In this document: positions 55,443 through 64,000 of the stretch, in pieces
Layout: every line of letters starts with the position of its first letter
Numbering within the stretch: the stretch's first letter is position 1
Assembly (NCBI RefSeq): GCF_006716085.1
Contig: NZ_VFON01000001.1
Coordinates: forward strand, 2,852,001 to 2,916,000
Reading direction: 5' to 3'
DNA from: Leucobacter komagatae
Lineage (GTDB): Bacteria > Actinomycetota > Actinomycetes > Actinomycetales > Microbacteriaceae
DNA: 64,000 nucleotides
Notes under the pieces: model-generated
Database searches by the model: none
What the model was told of the DNA's origin: nothing
Seen by the model: only the letters and a program-made list of their open reading frames with translations
Program-made: the position numbers and the translations under genes

Positions 55443-56245
55443 CGTGAAGCTCCATCCTGTGTGCCTGGGCTCTGTGTACCTGGGCCCTGTGCGTTGAGCA
55501 GCGCTAGCAAGAGCGTGAGGTCGCCCGGCGTGGTGAGTTTGTGAGCGAGCGCCTCGCCCGGAACAGTGAGCACGGTGCCGCCGGCGCGCTGCACGACCTC
55601 GGCGTCGTCAGTCGGTTGCTCGGCCCCCACGGGTGCGCTCACGGATCCTAATCTGTCGTGCGCTGCGGCGAGCAGCTCGCGCGGAAAGCCCTGCGGTGTC
55701 TGCACGGCGACAAGCGGCGCGCGATCCACTGTCTCGTGGACGACGCCGTTAGCGTCGACGCGCTTGAGCGTGTCGACGACGGGCAGCGCCGGGATCACGG
55801 ATGCGGCGGTGCGCCGCACCTCGGTGGCGACCCGCTCGAAGAGCGCCGCGGGGGTGAGCGGGCGGGCCGCGTCGTGCACGAGCACGACGTCGGCGTACTC
55901 GGGGAGGGCGTCGACGCCGAATCGCACGGATTCGTGGCGCTCGCGGCCGCCGGGCGTCACCGACAGCTCCCACAAGGATCCCGCATCGGTGAACTGAGCG
56001 AGGAGCGCGAGCGTCTCGCCCGCGAGTTCCTCGGGCACGACGACGACGAGGTGGCCGCCGCCCGGAAGCGACGTGATCGTTCTCGCGCAGCGCTCAATCA
56101 GCGTTTCGCCCGCGAGCTCGACGAAGGCCTTCGGCTTGCCCGCCCCGAGGCGTTCGCCCCTGCCCGCTGCGACGAGCACGACGCCGAGCCTCGCCAGCTC
56201 GTGCGGGTGGCTCGAAACCGGCTCGTGTTCCGCGACGCTCATCAT
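55439..56245 (-). CDS. ispD: 2-C-methyl-D-erythritol 4-phosphate cytidylyltransferase
   Basis: Third MEP pathway enzyme, 268 residues. VVLVAAGRGERLGAGKPKAFVELAG (about 19-42) is the CTP-binding signature, VLVHDAARPLTP (about 123-134) holds the catalytic Asp region and QTPQGFPRELL (about 181-191) follows. The first of two adjacent ATG codons is chosen because a -10 hexamer ends 6 bases before it. carD, which often precedes ispD in actinobacteria, is not here; nusA is divergent instead. Confidence 0.95.
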   Translation of the reverse strand: MMSVAEHEPVSSHPHELARLGVVLVAAGRGERLGAGKPKAFVELAGETLIERCARTITSLPGGGHLVVVVPEELAGETLALLAQFTDAGSLWELSVTPGGRERHESVRFGVDALPEYADVVLVHDAARPLTPAALFERVATEVRRTAASVIPALPVVDTLKRVDANGVVHETVDRAPLVAVQTPQGFPRELLAAAHDRLGSVSAPVGAEQPTDDAEVVQRAGGTVLTVPGEALAHKLTTPGDLTLLLALLNAQGPGTQSPGTQDGASR

Positions 56246-56257
56246 GCTGTAAGCGTA
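56246..56257 (-). promoter_or_regulatory. leaderless promoter -10 of ispD
   Basis: Minus-strand TACGCT (plus positions 56252-56257), then 6 bases, then the ATG at 56245. No ribosome binding site lies between. Confidence 0.5.
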
Positions 56258-56359
56258 CCGGGAGGTGGTATCGGGCCCGGTGGGCTATTCTTGTAGACTC
56301 CCGAAGCGCCTATGGCGCCGGAACATCTGAATAGACATCTCAATACCCAGGAGGACACC

Positions 56360-57355
56360 GTGAAGATCGATCTTGCCATGCTGCGAGGGCTCGAGCGCGA
56401 GAGGGAGATTCCCTTCGAGGAGCTCGCCGAGATCATCGAGCAGGCGATCCAGACTGCGTATGTGCGGCACGCCGAGAACCAGGCGCTCCCGGTACCCGCA
56501 ACCGAAGACGTTCGCGTCACCCTCGACCGAAAGAACGGCGAGATCTCCGTGCTCGTGCCCGAGCACGACGACGAGGGCAACACCATTGGTGAGGCGTACG
56601 TCACAACCGACGAGTTCGGTCGCGTCGCGTCGAGCGCGGCAAAACAGGTCATCAACCAGCGTCTCCGCGACCTATCGGACGACGCAGTGCTCGGCCAGTT
56701 TAAGGACAAAGAGGGGCAGGTTGTCTCGGGCGTCATCCAGCAGGGGCCGAACCCCCGCATGGTGCACGTTGACCTCGGTGAGGTTGAGGGCATCATCCCG
56801 CCCGAGGAGCAGATTCCCGGCGAGGAATACCCCCACGGCAGCCGCGTCAGGGTCTACGTCACGAGCGTGTCCAAGGGCCTGAAGGGTCCGCAGATCGTGC
56901 TCTCGCGCACCCACCCGGGCCTCGTGCGGAAGCTGTTCGAACGTGAGGTTCCCGAGCTCGGTGAGGGCCTCGTCGAGATCGTTTCGCTCGCCCGCGAGGC
57001 AGGTCACCGCTCAAAGGTCGCCGTGCGCGCGAAGCAAGCTGGGATTAACGCGAAGGGCACCTGCATCGGTGAGATGGGTAGCCGCGTGCGCGCCGTCATG
57101 AGCGAGCTCGGCGAAGAGAAGATCGACATCGTTGACTACTCGCCCGAGCTGCCGAAGTTCGTCGCGAACGCGCTGTCGCCCGCGAAGGTGACCGACGTGT
57201 TCATGATCAACGAGTCACTCAAGCAGGTTCGCGCACTCGTGCCCGACTTTCAGCTGTCGCTCGCGATCGGCAAGGAGGGCCAGAACGCGCGCCTCGCCGC
57301 GAAGCTGACGGGCGCGAAGATCGACATTCAGCCCGACTCGATCATGAACGACTAG
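56360..57355 (+). CDS. nusA: transcription termination/antitermination factor NusA
   Basis: Modulates pausing, termination and antitermination of RNA polymerase. It has 331 residues: N-terminal RNAP-binding domain (1-~125), S1 domain (about 125-195; VSGVIQQGPNPRMVHVDLG) and tandem KH domains (about 200-331; GTCIGEMGSRVRAVMSELGEEKIDIVDYS and LSLAIGKEGQNARLAAKLTG). It lacks the acidic C-terminal repeats of E. coli NusA, as usual in Gram-positives. The GTG at 56360 has CAGGAGG upstream. rimP, its common upstream partner, is absent. Confidence 0.96.
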   Translation: MKIDLAMLRGLEREREIPFEELAEIIEQAIQTAYVRHAENQALPVPATEDVRVTLDRKNGEISVLVPEHDDEGNTIGEAYVTTDEFGRVASSAAKQVINQRLRDLSDDAVLGQFKDKEGQVVSGVIQQGPNPRMVHVDLGEVEGIIPPEEQIPGEEYPHGSRVRVYVTSVSKGLKGPQIVLSRTHPGLVRKLFEREVPELGEGLVEIVSLAREAGHRSKVAVRAKQAGINAKGTCIGEMGSRVRAVMSELGEEKIDIVDYSPELPKFVANALSPAKVTDVFMINESLKQVRALVPDFQLSLAIGKEGQNARLAAKLTGAKIDIQPDSIMND

Positions 57356-57443
57356 GCCCCGCGCCGACAAAACTCAGCGTGTCCCCAGGTGGGTGGCCGA
57401 AAAGCTGCCCTCCTGGGGAAACGTGCGGCGGGAAGCTGGTAAG

Positions 57444-57701
57444 ATGGATCCGATTCGGACTTGCGTTGCCTGTAGGACACGGGCGGCGCGCGCGGAACTC
57501 CTTCGAGTGGTGGTGCGTGACGGTCATCTGATTGTTGATGAGCGTGCGGTGCTGCCAGGACGAGGTGCCTGGGTGCACGAGACCGCAGAGTGTATGAATC
57601 TTGCAGTGCAGCGTGGGACCTTCACGCGGGCACTCAGAGCGTCGGGGAAACTCGATGGTCAATCACTAGAGAACAGGCTGAAAACGCTGATGGACAAGTA
57701 A
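57444..57701 (+). CDS. ylxR: YlxR (RnpM-like) RNA-binding protein
   Basis: An 85-residue DUF448 protein: MDPIRTCVACRTRA at the N-terminus and the GRGAWVHETAECMNLAV motif (about 41-57) in the conserved GRGA(Y/W) fold. YlxR regulates gene expression and, as RnpM in Bacillus, RNase P. The ATG at 57444 is chosen over a distant upstream ATG because the family starts with the Cys-x-x-Cys region. It lies between nusA and infB, the conserved order. Confidence 0.92.
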   Translation: MDPIRTCVACRTRAARAELLRVVVRDGHLIVDERAVLPGRGAWVHETAECMNLAVQRGTFTRALRASGKLDGQSLENRLKTLMDK

Positions 57702-57775
57702 TGAGCGGCTCACGATGAGACCCGTCCGTTAATTTTGGTTCTCGCCTGTCTGGCGTGAACCCAGACAGGAGAAAA

Positions 57776-60562
57776 GTGGCTAACCCACGCGTAAGCGAGA
57801 TTGCCAAGAAGCTCGGTATCGAGAGCAAGAAGGCAGTCGAAATTTTGAACGACGAACTCAACGAGTTCGTCAAGACCCCGTCCTCGACGATCATGCCGCC
57901 AACGGTGCGCAAGCTCGAGGCGTTCGTCAAGGACCACCCGGAGCTCGTCAAGGCTGAGGAGGGCGCCGCTGAGGCTGCCCCCGCGAAGGCTGCGACTCCG
58001 AAGAAGCCAGGCGCCGCTCCGAAGCCGGGTCGCCCCGGCCCGAAGCCCGGCGCACCCGCTCCGGCTGCCCCCGCGGCAGAGGCTCCGGCCGCTCCCGCGA
58101 CTCCGGCAGCCCCGAAGGCTGCTCCGGCGCCCGCTGCTCCCGCAGCACCGGCCGCCCCGGCTGAGGCGCCCAAGGCCGACGCTCCGGCGAAGCCCGGCGC
58201 TGCGAAGCCCGGCGCCGCAAAGCCCGGTGCACCGAAGCCCGGCGGCGCTGCGAAGCCCGGCGCTCCGAAGGCCGATGGCCCGCGCCCCGGAAACAACCCG
58301 TTTGCTTCAAGCCAGGGCATGGGCATTCCCCGCCCGCCGCGTCCGGGCAACAACCCGTTCGCTGCAAACCAGGGCATGGGGCGTAACCGCCCGAACCCCG
58401 GCAACATCCCGCGCCCCGCGGCACCGCGCCCGGGTGGCCCCGGCGCGCCCGGTGGTCGTCCAGGCGGTCCGCGCCCGGGTGGCGCTCCGCGTCCCGGCGG
58501 CGCTCCGCGTCCCGGCGGTGGCGGCGGCTTTAACCGCCCCGGCGGCGCAGGCGGCCCCGGTGGTGGCTTCGGCGCACCGCGCCCCGCAGGCGGCTTCGCA
58601 GGTCGTGGCCGTGGTGGCCGCGGCGCTGGTACGGCTGGCGCGTTCGGTCGCGGCGGCTCCAAGAGCAAGGCACGCAAGTCGAAGCGGGCGAAGCGGGCAG
58701 AATTCGAGATGCGCGAGGCGCCGTCGCTTGGCGGCGTCAGCGTACCTCGCGGCAACGGCTCGACGCCGATCCGACTGCGCCGTGGCGCGTCGCTGTCTGA
58801 CTTCGCGGACAAGATCGATACGAGCGCATCGAACCTCGTGACCGTGCTGTTCCACCTCGGTGAAATGGCGACGGCGACGGAGTCGCTCGACCAGGCGACC
58901 TTCGAGATCCTCGGCGAAGAGCTGGGCTACAAGATCCAGATCGTCTCGCCCGAGGACGAGGATCGCGAGCTCCTCGAGGCCTTCGACATTGACATCGAGG
59001 CTGAGCTTGAAGAAGAGGGCGACGACGTGCTTGAGGCGCGTCCGCCCGTTGTCACCGTCATGGGTCACGTTGACCACGGTAAGACCAGTCTGCTCGACGC
59101 TGTCCGTAAGGCAGACGTCGGCGCTGGCGAGGCCGGCGGCATCACGCAGCACATCGGTGCGTACCAGGTGCACACCGAGCACGACGGCGTCGAGCGTGCG
59201 CTGACCTTCATCGATACCCCGGGTCACGAGGCGTTCACCGCCATGCGTGCCCGTGGTGCGCAGGTCACCGACATCGCGATCCTCGTGGTCGCGGCTGACG
59301 ACGGCATCATGCCGCAGACCATTGAGGCGCTGAACCACGCACAGTCGGCCAACGTGCCGATCGTTGTCGCGGTGAACAAGATCGATAAGGAGGGCGCGAA
59401 CCCCGATAAGGTTCGCCAGCAGCTCACCGAGTTCGGTCTCGTCTCTGAGGAGTGGGGTGGCGACGTCATGTTCGTCAACGTCTCGGCGAAGAACAACATG
59501 GGTATCGACGATCTGCTTGAGGCAGTGCTCCTCACCGCAGACGCAGGCCTCGACCTCCGTGCAAACCCGAACAAGGAAGCCCGCGGCGTCGCGATTGAGG
59601 CGAAGCTCGACAAGGGCCGCGGCTCGGTTGCTACCGTGCTCATCCAGTCCGGTACGCTCCGCGTCGGCGACGCGATCGTCGCTGGCACCGCGTACGGCCG
59701 CGTCCGCGCGATGCACGATGAGAACGGCGAGCCCGTGCTCGAAGCGCTCCCGTCTCGCCCGGTTTCGGTGCAGGGCCTCTCGTCCGTGCCGCGCGCCGGC
59801 GATACCTTCCTCGTCACCTCCGAGGACCGTACCGCGCGTCAGATCGCTGAGAAGCGTGAGGCAGCGGAGCGCAACGCGATGCTCGCGAAGGCTCGCAAGC
59901 GCATCAGCCTCGAAGAGTTCACGAAGGCGCTTGAGGATGGCAAGGTTGAGTCGCTCAACCTCATCATCAAGGGTGACGTGTCGGGTGCCGTCGAGGCGCT
60001 CGAGGAATCGCTCATGAAGATCGAGGTGGACGATTCGGTCCAGCTCCGCATCCTGCACCGCGGCGTCGGCGCGATCACCGAGTCGGACGTGGATCTTGCC
60101 ACGATCGACAACGCGATCGTCATCGGCTTCAACGTGCGCCCCGACGTCAAGGCTCGCGAGCGCGCTGCCCGCGAGGGCATCGACATCCGCTTCTACAACG
60201 TCATCTACAACGCGCTTGATGACATTGAGGCATCGCTCACGGGCATGCTCAAGCCGGAATACGAAGAGGTCCAGTCGGGCGTCGCGGAGATCCGCGAGGT
60301 CTTCCGCTCCTCGAAGTTCGGCAACATCGCCGGTGTTATCGTGCGCTCGGGCACCATTACCCGAAACGCGAAGGCACGCGTCATCCGCGAGGGCGTCGTC
60401 ATCGCCGATGGCCTCGCCATCGAGTCGCTGCGTCGTTTCAAGGACGACGTCACTGAGGTCAAGACGGACTTCGAGGCTGGTATCGGCCTCGGCAAGTTCA
60501 ACGACATTCAGCCCGGCGACGAGATCGAGACCACCGAGATGGTCGAGAAGCCCCGCGGCTAA
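57776..60562 (+). CDS. infB: translation initiation factor IF-2
   Basis: Delivers fMet-tRNA to the 30S subunit. It has 928 residues. An N-terminal IF2_N unit ([23 protein letters not shown]) is followed by a linker of about 240 residues built of Pro/Ala/Lys and then Gly/Arg/Pro repeats (about 60-300). A second IF2_N unit ([17 protein letters not shown]) precedes the GTPase domain: GHVDHGKT (about 430), DTPGHEAF and NKID. Domains II-IV run to the end. The GTG at 57776 has AGGAG four bases upstream; a GTG at 57755 is less likely. Confidence 0.97.
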   Translation: MANPRVSEIAKKLGIESKKAVEILNDELNEFVKTPSSTIMPPTVRKLEAFVKDHPELVKAEEGAAEAAPAKAATPKKPGAAPKPGRPGPKPGAPAPAAPAAEAPAAPATPAAPKAAPAPAAPAAPAAPAEAPKADAPAKPGAAKPGAAKPGAPKPGGAAKPGAPKADGPRPGNNPFASSQGMGIPRPPRPGNNPFAANQGMGRNRPNPGNIPRPAAPRPGGPGAPGGRPGGPRPGGAPRPGGAPRPGGGGGFNRPGGAGGPGGGFGAPRPAGGFAGRGRGGRGAGTAGAFGRGGSKSKARKSKRAKRAEFEMREAPSLGGVSVPRGNGSTPIRLRRGASLSDFADKIDTSASNLVTVLFHLGEMATATESLDQATFEILGEELGYKIQIVSPEDEDRELLEAFDIDIEAELEEEGDDVLEARPPVVTVMGHVDHGKTSLLDAVRKADVGAGEAGGITQHIGAYQVHTEHDGVERALTFIDTPGHEAFTAMRARGAQVTDIAILVVAADDGIMPQTIEALNHAQSANVPIVVAVNKIDKEGANPDKVRQQLTEFGLVSEEWGGDVMFVNVSAKNNMGIDDLLEAVLLTADAGLDLRANPNKEARGVAIEAKLDKGRGSVATVLIQSGTLRVGDAIVAGTAYGRVRAMHDENGEPVLEALPSRPVSVQGLSSVPRAGDTFLVTSEDRTARQIAEKREAAERNAMLAKARKRISLEEFTKALEDGKVESLNLIIKGDVSGAVEALEESLMKIEVDDSVQLRILHRGVGAITESDVDLATIDNAIVIGFNVRPDVKARERAAREGIDIRFYNVIYNALDDIEASLTGMLKPEYEEVQSGVAEIREVFRSSKFGNIAGVIVRSGTITRNAKARVIREGVVIADGLAIESLRRFKDDVTEVKTDFEAGIGLGKFNDIQPGDEIETTEMVEKPRG

Positions 60563-60575
60563 CGCGAGGTGATCA

Positions 60576-60615
60576 GCAGGAAGGCCGAGGGGGTTCGCCC
60601 CCTCGGCCTTCCTGC
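60576..60615 (+). terminator. terminator after infB
   Basis: A perfect 18-bp stem (60576-60593 with 60598-60615) with a TTCG loop, followed by GTTCC. It separates infB from rbfA, which has its own promoter. Confidence 0.8.
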
Positions 60616-60639
60616 GTTCCACGGGGGCCTCACCGAGAG

Positions 60640-60651
60640 TAGGCTGGTGTC
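60640..60651 (+). promoter_or_regulatory. leaderless promoter -10 of rbfA
   Basis: TAGGCT at 60640-60645, then 6 bases, then the ATG at 60652. No ribosome binding site is present. Confidence 0.55.
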
Positions 60652-61218
60652 ATGAGTAATCCACGTGCAGGAAAAGTTGCCGAGCGCATCCACCAGATTG
60701 TTGCCCGCCGACTCGACAAGGGCCTTCGCGACCCGCGTCTGGGCTTCGTGACGATCACCGAGGTGCGCGTCACAGGCGATCTGCAGAGCGCGAGCATCTT
60801 CTACACCGTCTACGGTGACGAGGTCTCGCAGGCAGACACCGCGGCCGCGCTGAAGGCCGCCACGGGCATGCTGCGCACCGAGGTGGGCAAGCAGCTCGGC
60901 ACCAGGCTTACGCCGACGCTCGAGTTCATCCACGATGAGCTGCCGTCGACGGCCGAGCACATGAACGAGCTGCTCGCGGAAGCGAAGCGGCGCGACGAAG
61001 AGGCTCGGGCGCTTGCGACCGGCGCGAACTACGCCGGCGACGCTGATCCGTACTCGAAGGCGCGCGACGAACGCGCCGAGGAGTCGGACGACGCTGACGA
61101 CGCTGACGAAGAGGATCTCGACGACGACCTCGACGAAGAACTCGACGACGACTTTGACGAGGAAGACGAAGACGGCCTCGACGAGGAAGAGCTCGAGGAC
61201 GACGAGGAGCGCGCGTAG
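60652..61218 (+). CDS. rbfA: ribosome-binding factor A with acidic tail
   Basis: Needed for late 16S rRNA maturation of the 30S subunit. Residues 1-~118 are a normal RbfA KH-like domain: RAGKVAERIHQIVARRL, DPRLGFVTITEVRVTGDLQ and RLTPTLEFIHDELPSTAEHMNELL. The remaining ~70 residues are extraordinarily acidic, with runs of Asp and Glu (DEEDLDDDLDEELDDDFDEED), where most family members stop near 120-150 residues. It lies behind infB but appears to be transcribed separately; truB does not follow. Confidence 0.93.
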   Translation: MSNPRAGKVAERIHQIVARRLDKGLRDPRLGFVTITEVRVTGDLQSASIFYTVYGDEVSQADTAAALKAATGMLRTEVGKQLGTRLTPTLEFIHDELPSTAEHMNELLAEAKRRDEEARALATGANYAGDADPYSKARDERAEESDDADDADEEDLDDDLDEELDDDFDEEDEDGLDEEELEDDEERA

Positions 61219-61237
61219 CGCTCGATTCGACCTCAAA

Positions 61238-61280
61238 GGGCCCGGCCTGGGCGTGCGATCAGCACGCCCAGGCCGGGCCC
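61238..61280. terminator. bidirectional terminator after rbfA
   Basis: A perfect 19-bp stem (61238-61256 with 61262-61280) with a GATCA loop, preceded by AAA and followed by CCTT. It lies between rbfA and the converging surface phosphatase gene. Confidence 0.8.
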
Positions 61281-61296
61281 CTTGCGTTTGGTGAGG

Positions 61297-63705
61297 CTAG
61301 TCGCGGCGGAGGCGGCGCGCCGCCAGCAGGGCACCACCCGCGCCGAGCGCGACGACGGCGAGAGCGCCAACGCCAGCGAACACCGTCGCTCCGGTGTTCG
61401 CGAGCGGGTCGTTGCCCGAGCCCTTGCCCGGGGCGGTCGTTGACCCCTCTGTGCCCGGTCCGGAAGCGCCCGGCCCGGAAGCCCCCGGTTCTGTGGTGCC
61501 CGGCTCGCCCTCTTCCGCGGCGTTCCTCCACACCCTGAGCGCCTCTCGAAGCTCAGCTGCAGCAGCATCAATCGCCCCCTGGGCCACGTTCAGCGTCTGC
61601 TGCAGCTCCTCGGCCTCGCCGAGTTCGGCGCGCAACGCCTTCTCAGCCGCGGCGCCAGCCTTCTCTGCAGCGCCAGCCGTTTCTGCAGCCGCGTCGCGAG
61701 CCTCGCTCTCGGCGCTGGCAGGCAAGCCGAGCGCCGTGCGTGCCTCGGTGATTGCGGCCGCCAGGTCGGCGCGGTTCACCGGTGTAAGCATGGCATCGAG
61801 CGCGCCGGCGGCATCGGTGGCTGCCCAGGCGGTGCTGTCTGCCGCGTCCTGCGTCGCGGGCTTCGCTTCAAAGAGTTCCCGGAGTTCGGCCGCAGCGGCC
61901 GTCGCCGCGGCGACGTCTGCGACCGCGTAGCCGAAGTCTTCCGGTTCAGCCGGAGACTGCAGCCCGAGCACGCGTTCGACGCGGTCAAGGACCGGCGTCG
62001 CGGCGGTCTCGGCCTCATCGATGGCGCTGCGATCGACGTCGCCAGCGGTGAAAGTGAAGGTATGCGGGGCGCTCTTGTTGCCGTAGGAGTCGTACGCGGT
62101 TAGCGTCGCCTCATAGCTGCGACCCAGCTCGAGAGCACGGTCGATGGGCTGGCCGACCCTGTCGCCGGCGCGCACCGCGAGGGGGATATCGAGTACGGCC
62201 GGCTTCGGGGCGACCACGTAGTCGGAGTAGATTCTGCCGTTCGCTGGCACGAGCGTGGTTGTCGCCCCTGTCTGAGCGTCCTTCACGACGAGCGTGTATT
62301 CGGATGTGAACTGGTCGTCGCCGGCCTGGGGGAGCCGCAGTACGGGCCCGGTTTCGGTCTGCCTGACCGTCGGCTGCGCCTCGCCCCACGAAGGCGCGAC
62401 CGCGTTTCGGTTCGCTTGGGTGTAGGCGAACTTCGCCTTGGTCTCAGCGGGGGTGGCGCCGCGCGCAACCGTCCAGGTCGGGCCGGCGAGCGAACCCGAG
62501 GAGTTGAACGGCGGCTTCTCTTGGAAACTCCAGACGCCCTCGTCCGTGTAGGTGCGGCCCGGGTCGGCAGCATAGTTGATTCTGTCGATCTCGATGCGAT
62601 CCGCGTACACGTCAACGACGACGGACTGCGCCGTCGGAATGGTCGCGTCGCGCGCCAGGCCCGCGCCGAACGCCTGGAACTTGCCGTCGTTCTCGCCGTA
62701 CGACATCGAGCCCTCGTTCACCGACGTGAAGTCTTGCTGGTGGATCGAGCGTTCGTCAGTGATGTTCAAGTGGGAGTGCCCCGAGAAATACACCACCTGC
62801 GGGAACGCGCTGAGGTTCTGCTTGAGGCCTGAGTTCGACGCCTGCGCGCCGTCCCAGACGGTGGCCGGGATGGGACGGTGGCCGAACACGAAGATCGGCT
62901 GGCCCTGCGTCGCAGGGTCCTTCGAGATCGCATCGAGCCTGCCGTACAGCCAGCTCGCCTGCGTCGAGTTCCACGCTTCCGTGTTCACGACGAACGCTGG
63001 GAAGCCGTTGATCTCGGACTCGTAGTATCCGGTCTCGCCGGGGAACCAAGCATCGGGGTACTGCTCAGCCATCCGGTACACGCGGTCGTCGTGGTTGCCG
63101 AACGACATCATGACCTTGGTGTCGGTCATGCCGGTGCGCGCGAGGTTCTGCTCGAGCATCGTGCGCGGGTACTGGTGGTCTGATGCGGTGTTGAAGTTGT
63201 TGTCGTTGATCTGGTCGCCGTTGGAGATGATCGCGTCGGGGCTCGGCATAATGCGCTTCAGTGTGTCGAAGTACCCCGCCCACTTATCCCACGCCGGGCC
63301 GGTGCCCGTCGAGAGGTGGATGTCGCTCATGACGGCGAACTGCGAGAGGGGCTCCTCGGCAGTCTTTACGAGGATGCCGCGGATCGTCGGCAGGCTCTCG
63401 CTCCGGTCAGTGAACGCGACGGCGGTGACGTTCGCGGTGCGCTCGACGGAAATCGGCCCGCTCGCGAGTGGACTCTGCCTGGTGGGGTGGGTGCCGTCGA
63501 GCGTGTACCTGATCTCGGCGCCGGGCTGGGCCGTGAAGGTGATCGTCTGCGGCCCGACGTAGCGCCCGCTCTCAAGGCTCGCCGCTGGCGCCGCGACCTC
63601 GCTCTGGGTGACCGCCGCCGCGGCGGTCGACGGGGGAAGCGCGGCCTGCGCTCCAAGCAGCGCGACGCCCGCGAGCGCTATTCCCGCAATTCTGCCGATT
63701 GACAT
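61297..63705 (-). CDS. secreted metallophosphatase with LAXTG sortase-anchoring signal
   Basis: A predicted 802-residue surface protein. It has a signal peptide (1-~31), a chitobiase-type beta domain (about 43-100; GPQTITFTAQPGAEIRYTLDGT) and a calcineurin-like phosphatase (about 120-360) with SDIH (Asp128, His130), NGDQIND (about 162-168), GNHDD (203-207), FGHRPIP and SGHSHL. A beta-rich region follows, then an Ala/Glu-rich helical region (about 595-735) and a Gly/Ser/Pro linker. The end is a cell-wall sorting signal: LANTG (768-772), hydrophobic span and RRLRRD. LAXTG fits class E sortases. The ATG at 63705 has GAGAGGA upstream. Substrate unknown. Confidence 0.88.
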   Translation of the reverse strand: MSIGRIAGIALAGVALLGAQAALPPSTAAAAVTQSEVAAPAASLESGRYVGPQTITFTAQPGAEIRYTLDGTHPTRQSPLASGPISVERTANVTAVAFTDRSESLPTIRGILVKTAEEPLSQFAVMSDIHLSTGTGPAWDKWAGYFDTLKRIMPSPDAIISNGDQINDNNFNTASDHQYPRTMLEQNLARTGMTDTKVMMSFGNHDDRVYRMAEQYPDAWFPGETGYYESEINGFPAFVVNTEAWNSTQASWLYGRLDAISKDPATQGQPIFVFGHRPIPATVWDGAQASNSGLKQNLSAFPQVVYFSGHSHLNITDERSIHQQDFTSVNEGSMSYGENDGKFQAFGAGLARDATIPTAQSVVVDVYADRIEIDRINYAADPGRTYTDEGVWSFQEKPPFNSSGSLAGPTWTVARGATPAETKAKFAYTQANRNAVAPSWGEAQPTVRQTETGPVLRLPQAGDDQFTSEYTLVVKDAQTGATTTLVPANGRIYSDYVVAPKPAVLDIPLAVRAGDRVGQPIDRALELGRSYEATLTAYDSYGNKSAPHTFTFTAGDVDRSAIDEAETAATPVLDRVERVLGLQSPAEPEDFGYAVADVAAATAAAAELRELFEAKPATQDAADSTAWAATDAAGALDAMLTPVNRADLAAAITEARTALGLPASAESEARDAAAETAGAAEKAGAAAEKALRAELGEAEELQQTLNVAQGAIDAAAAELREALRVWRNAAEEGEPGTTEPGASGPGASGPGTEGSTTAPGKGSGNDPLANTGATVFAGVGALAVVALGAGGALLAARRLRRD

Positions 63706-63840
63706 GGATTCCTCTCTTTCGTGCGCCGCGTGAGGCGCCCAGGTATCCAAGTTGTCTATACAGCGTGGCCGCTACTCGACGGCCGCATGACGGTGTCATG
63801 AATTCTGCTTCACTCCCGGTTCACCCGTGCGAGCGGCGCG

Positions 63841-63900
63841 CGCCGGCAAGCACAAGGAGGCGCAGGTAAGCGTAAGGAAACGCCGGCAGGCACAAGCAGC
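63841..63900. repeat. three degenerate 20-bp tandem repeats
   Basis: Three units of 20 bases start at 63841, 63861 and 63881: CGCCGGCAAGCACAAGGAGG, CGCAGGTAAGCGTAAGGAAA and CGCCGGCAGGCACAAGCAGC. They lie upstream of the surface phosphatase gene, just after the end of the mutY-like frame. They could equally be a remnant of coding sequence. Confidence 0.5.
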
Positions 63901-63916
63901 GACAGCCGGGCGCGGC

Positions 63917-64000
63917 CTATGGCAGCCTGAGTCGCCCCTCGAACTCGACGATGAGCCCGTCGGCAATGAGCGAGTCGAGGGCACGCTGCGGCTGGGACGC
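63917..64000 (-). CDS. mutY: C-terminal end of probable A/G-specific adenine glycosylase (MutY)
   Basis: A frame runs in from the right edge and ends at TAG (63917-63919). Its 27 residues read ASQPQRALDSLIADGLIVEF and then EGRLRLP. The pattern Q-R-A-L-D-S-L-x-x-D-G-L-V followed by a short strand and a Leu-Pro ending is how actinobacterial MutY proteins usually end. With so little sequence another winged-helix tail is possible. Confidence 0.5.
   Translation of the reverse strand, partial: ASQPQRALDSLIADGLIVEFEGRLRLP

Noticed and set aside
58000-58700. Dense short repeats resembling a repeat array or CRISPR
   Set aside because: The repeats are in frame and encode the flexible linker of IF-2, with no fixed repeat-spacer alternation.
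57634-58812. A Pro/Gly-rich 392-codon minus-strand frame that looks like a secreted structural protein
   Set aside because: It is the complement of the Gly/Pro/Ala repeat linker of infB, so its collagen-like look is an artefact.

Overview
The window is about 64 kb of high-GC actinobacterial chromosome. No rRNA, tRNA, insertion sequence, prophage or CRISPR array was seen. Gene content and order (recR, lysC-asd, a PASTA class A PBP next to a metallophosphoesterase, DUF4177-ridA, acs, a tad locus, then topA) match the conserved actinobacterial order as I recall it from mycobacteria. TopA ends in a Lys/Ala tail, LysC has an internal beta-subunit start, and coproporphyrin-type heme genes are present. 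These fit a member of the Microbacteriaceae, possibly Leucobacter-like; the genus is only a guess.

Layout: 1-4.4 kb holds recR and the aspartate/lysine genes lysC, asd and dapL. 4.6-8.2 kb (minus) is a bifunctional PBP with a coupled metallophosphoesterase. 8.25-11 kb holds a DUF4177 microprotein with ridA, then divergent-facing acs. 11.1-14.4 kb is a compact Tad/Flp pilus locus. 14.4-17 kb (minus) holds a double-TetR regulator, a thioredoxin-fold protein and a DUF808 membrane protein. 17.2-20.7 kb is topA-tmk. 20.8-28.9 kb is the heme block: hemA on minus, and divergently hemE-hemY(cgoX)-hemC-hemD-hemB-hemL joined by overlapping start and stop codons. 29.3-43.7 kb interleaves purine genes (purL, purQ, purS, purC, purD, all minus) with a membrane protein, a tandem GNAT protein, an iron-siderophore ABC transporter behind a DtxR-type box, a nitronate monooxygenase and an SRPBCC protein. 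43.7-45.1 kb has a sterol-carrier-like protein, a small membrane protein and two tandem TatA paralogues. 45.2-51.5 kb is an apparently uncharacterised catabolic unit: a PucR/CdaR regulator divergent from an MHS transporter, thiolase, acyl-CoA ligase and SDR. 51.6-54.3 kb is purF/purM, divergent. 54.5-56.2 kb is a YiaA-type protein and ispD-ispF. 56.4-61.2 kb is the translation block nusA-ylxR-infB-rbfA. 61.3-63.7 kb is a large secreted metallophosphatase with a LAXTG sortase tail. The window closes in the tail of a probable mutY.

Two features run across the window. Many housekeeping genes appear leaderless, with a TANNNT -10 hexamer 6-7 nt before the start codon (the PBP gene, tetR, hemE, purL, the GNAT gene, purD, the sterol-carrier gene, purM, ispD, rbfA). 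In addition, a degenerate intergenic repeat, often beside GC-rich tracts, recurs in several convergent or spacer regions. Functions are assigned from motifs read by eye; no database search was run.
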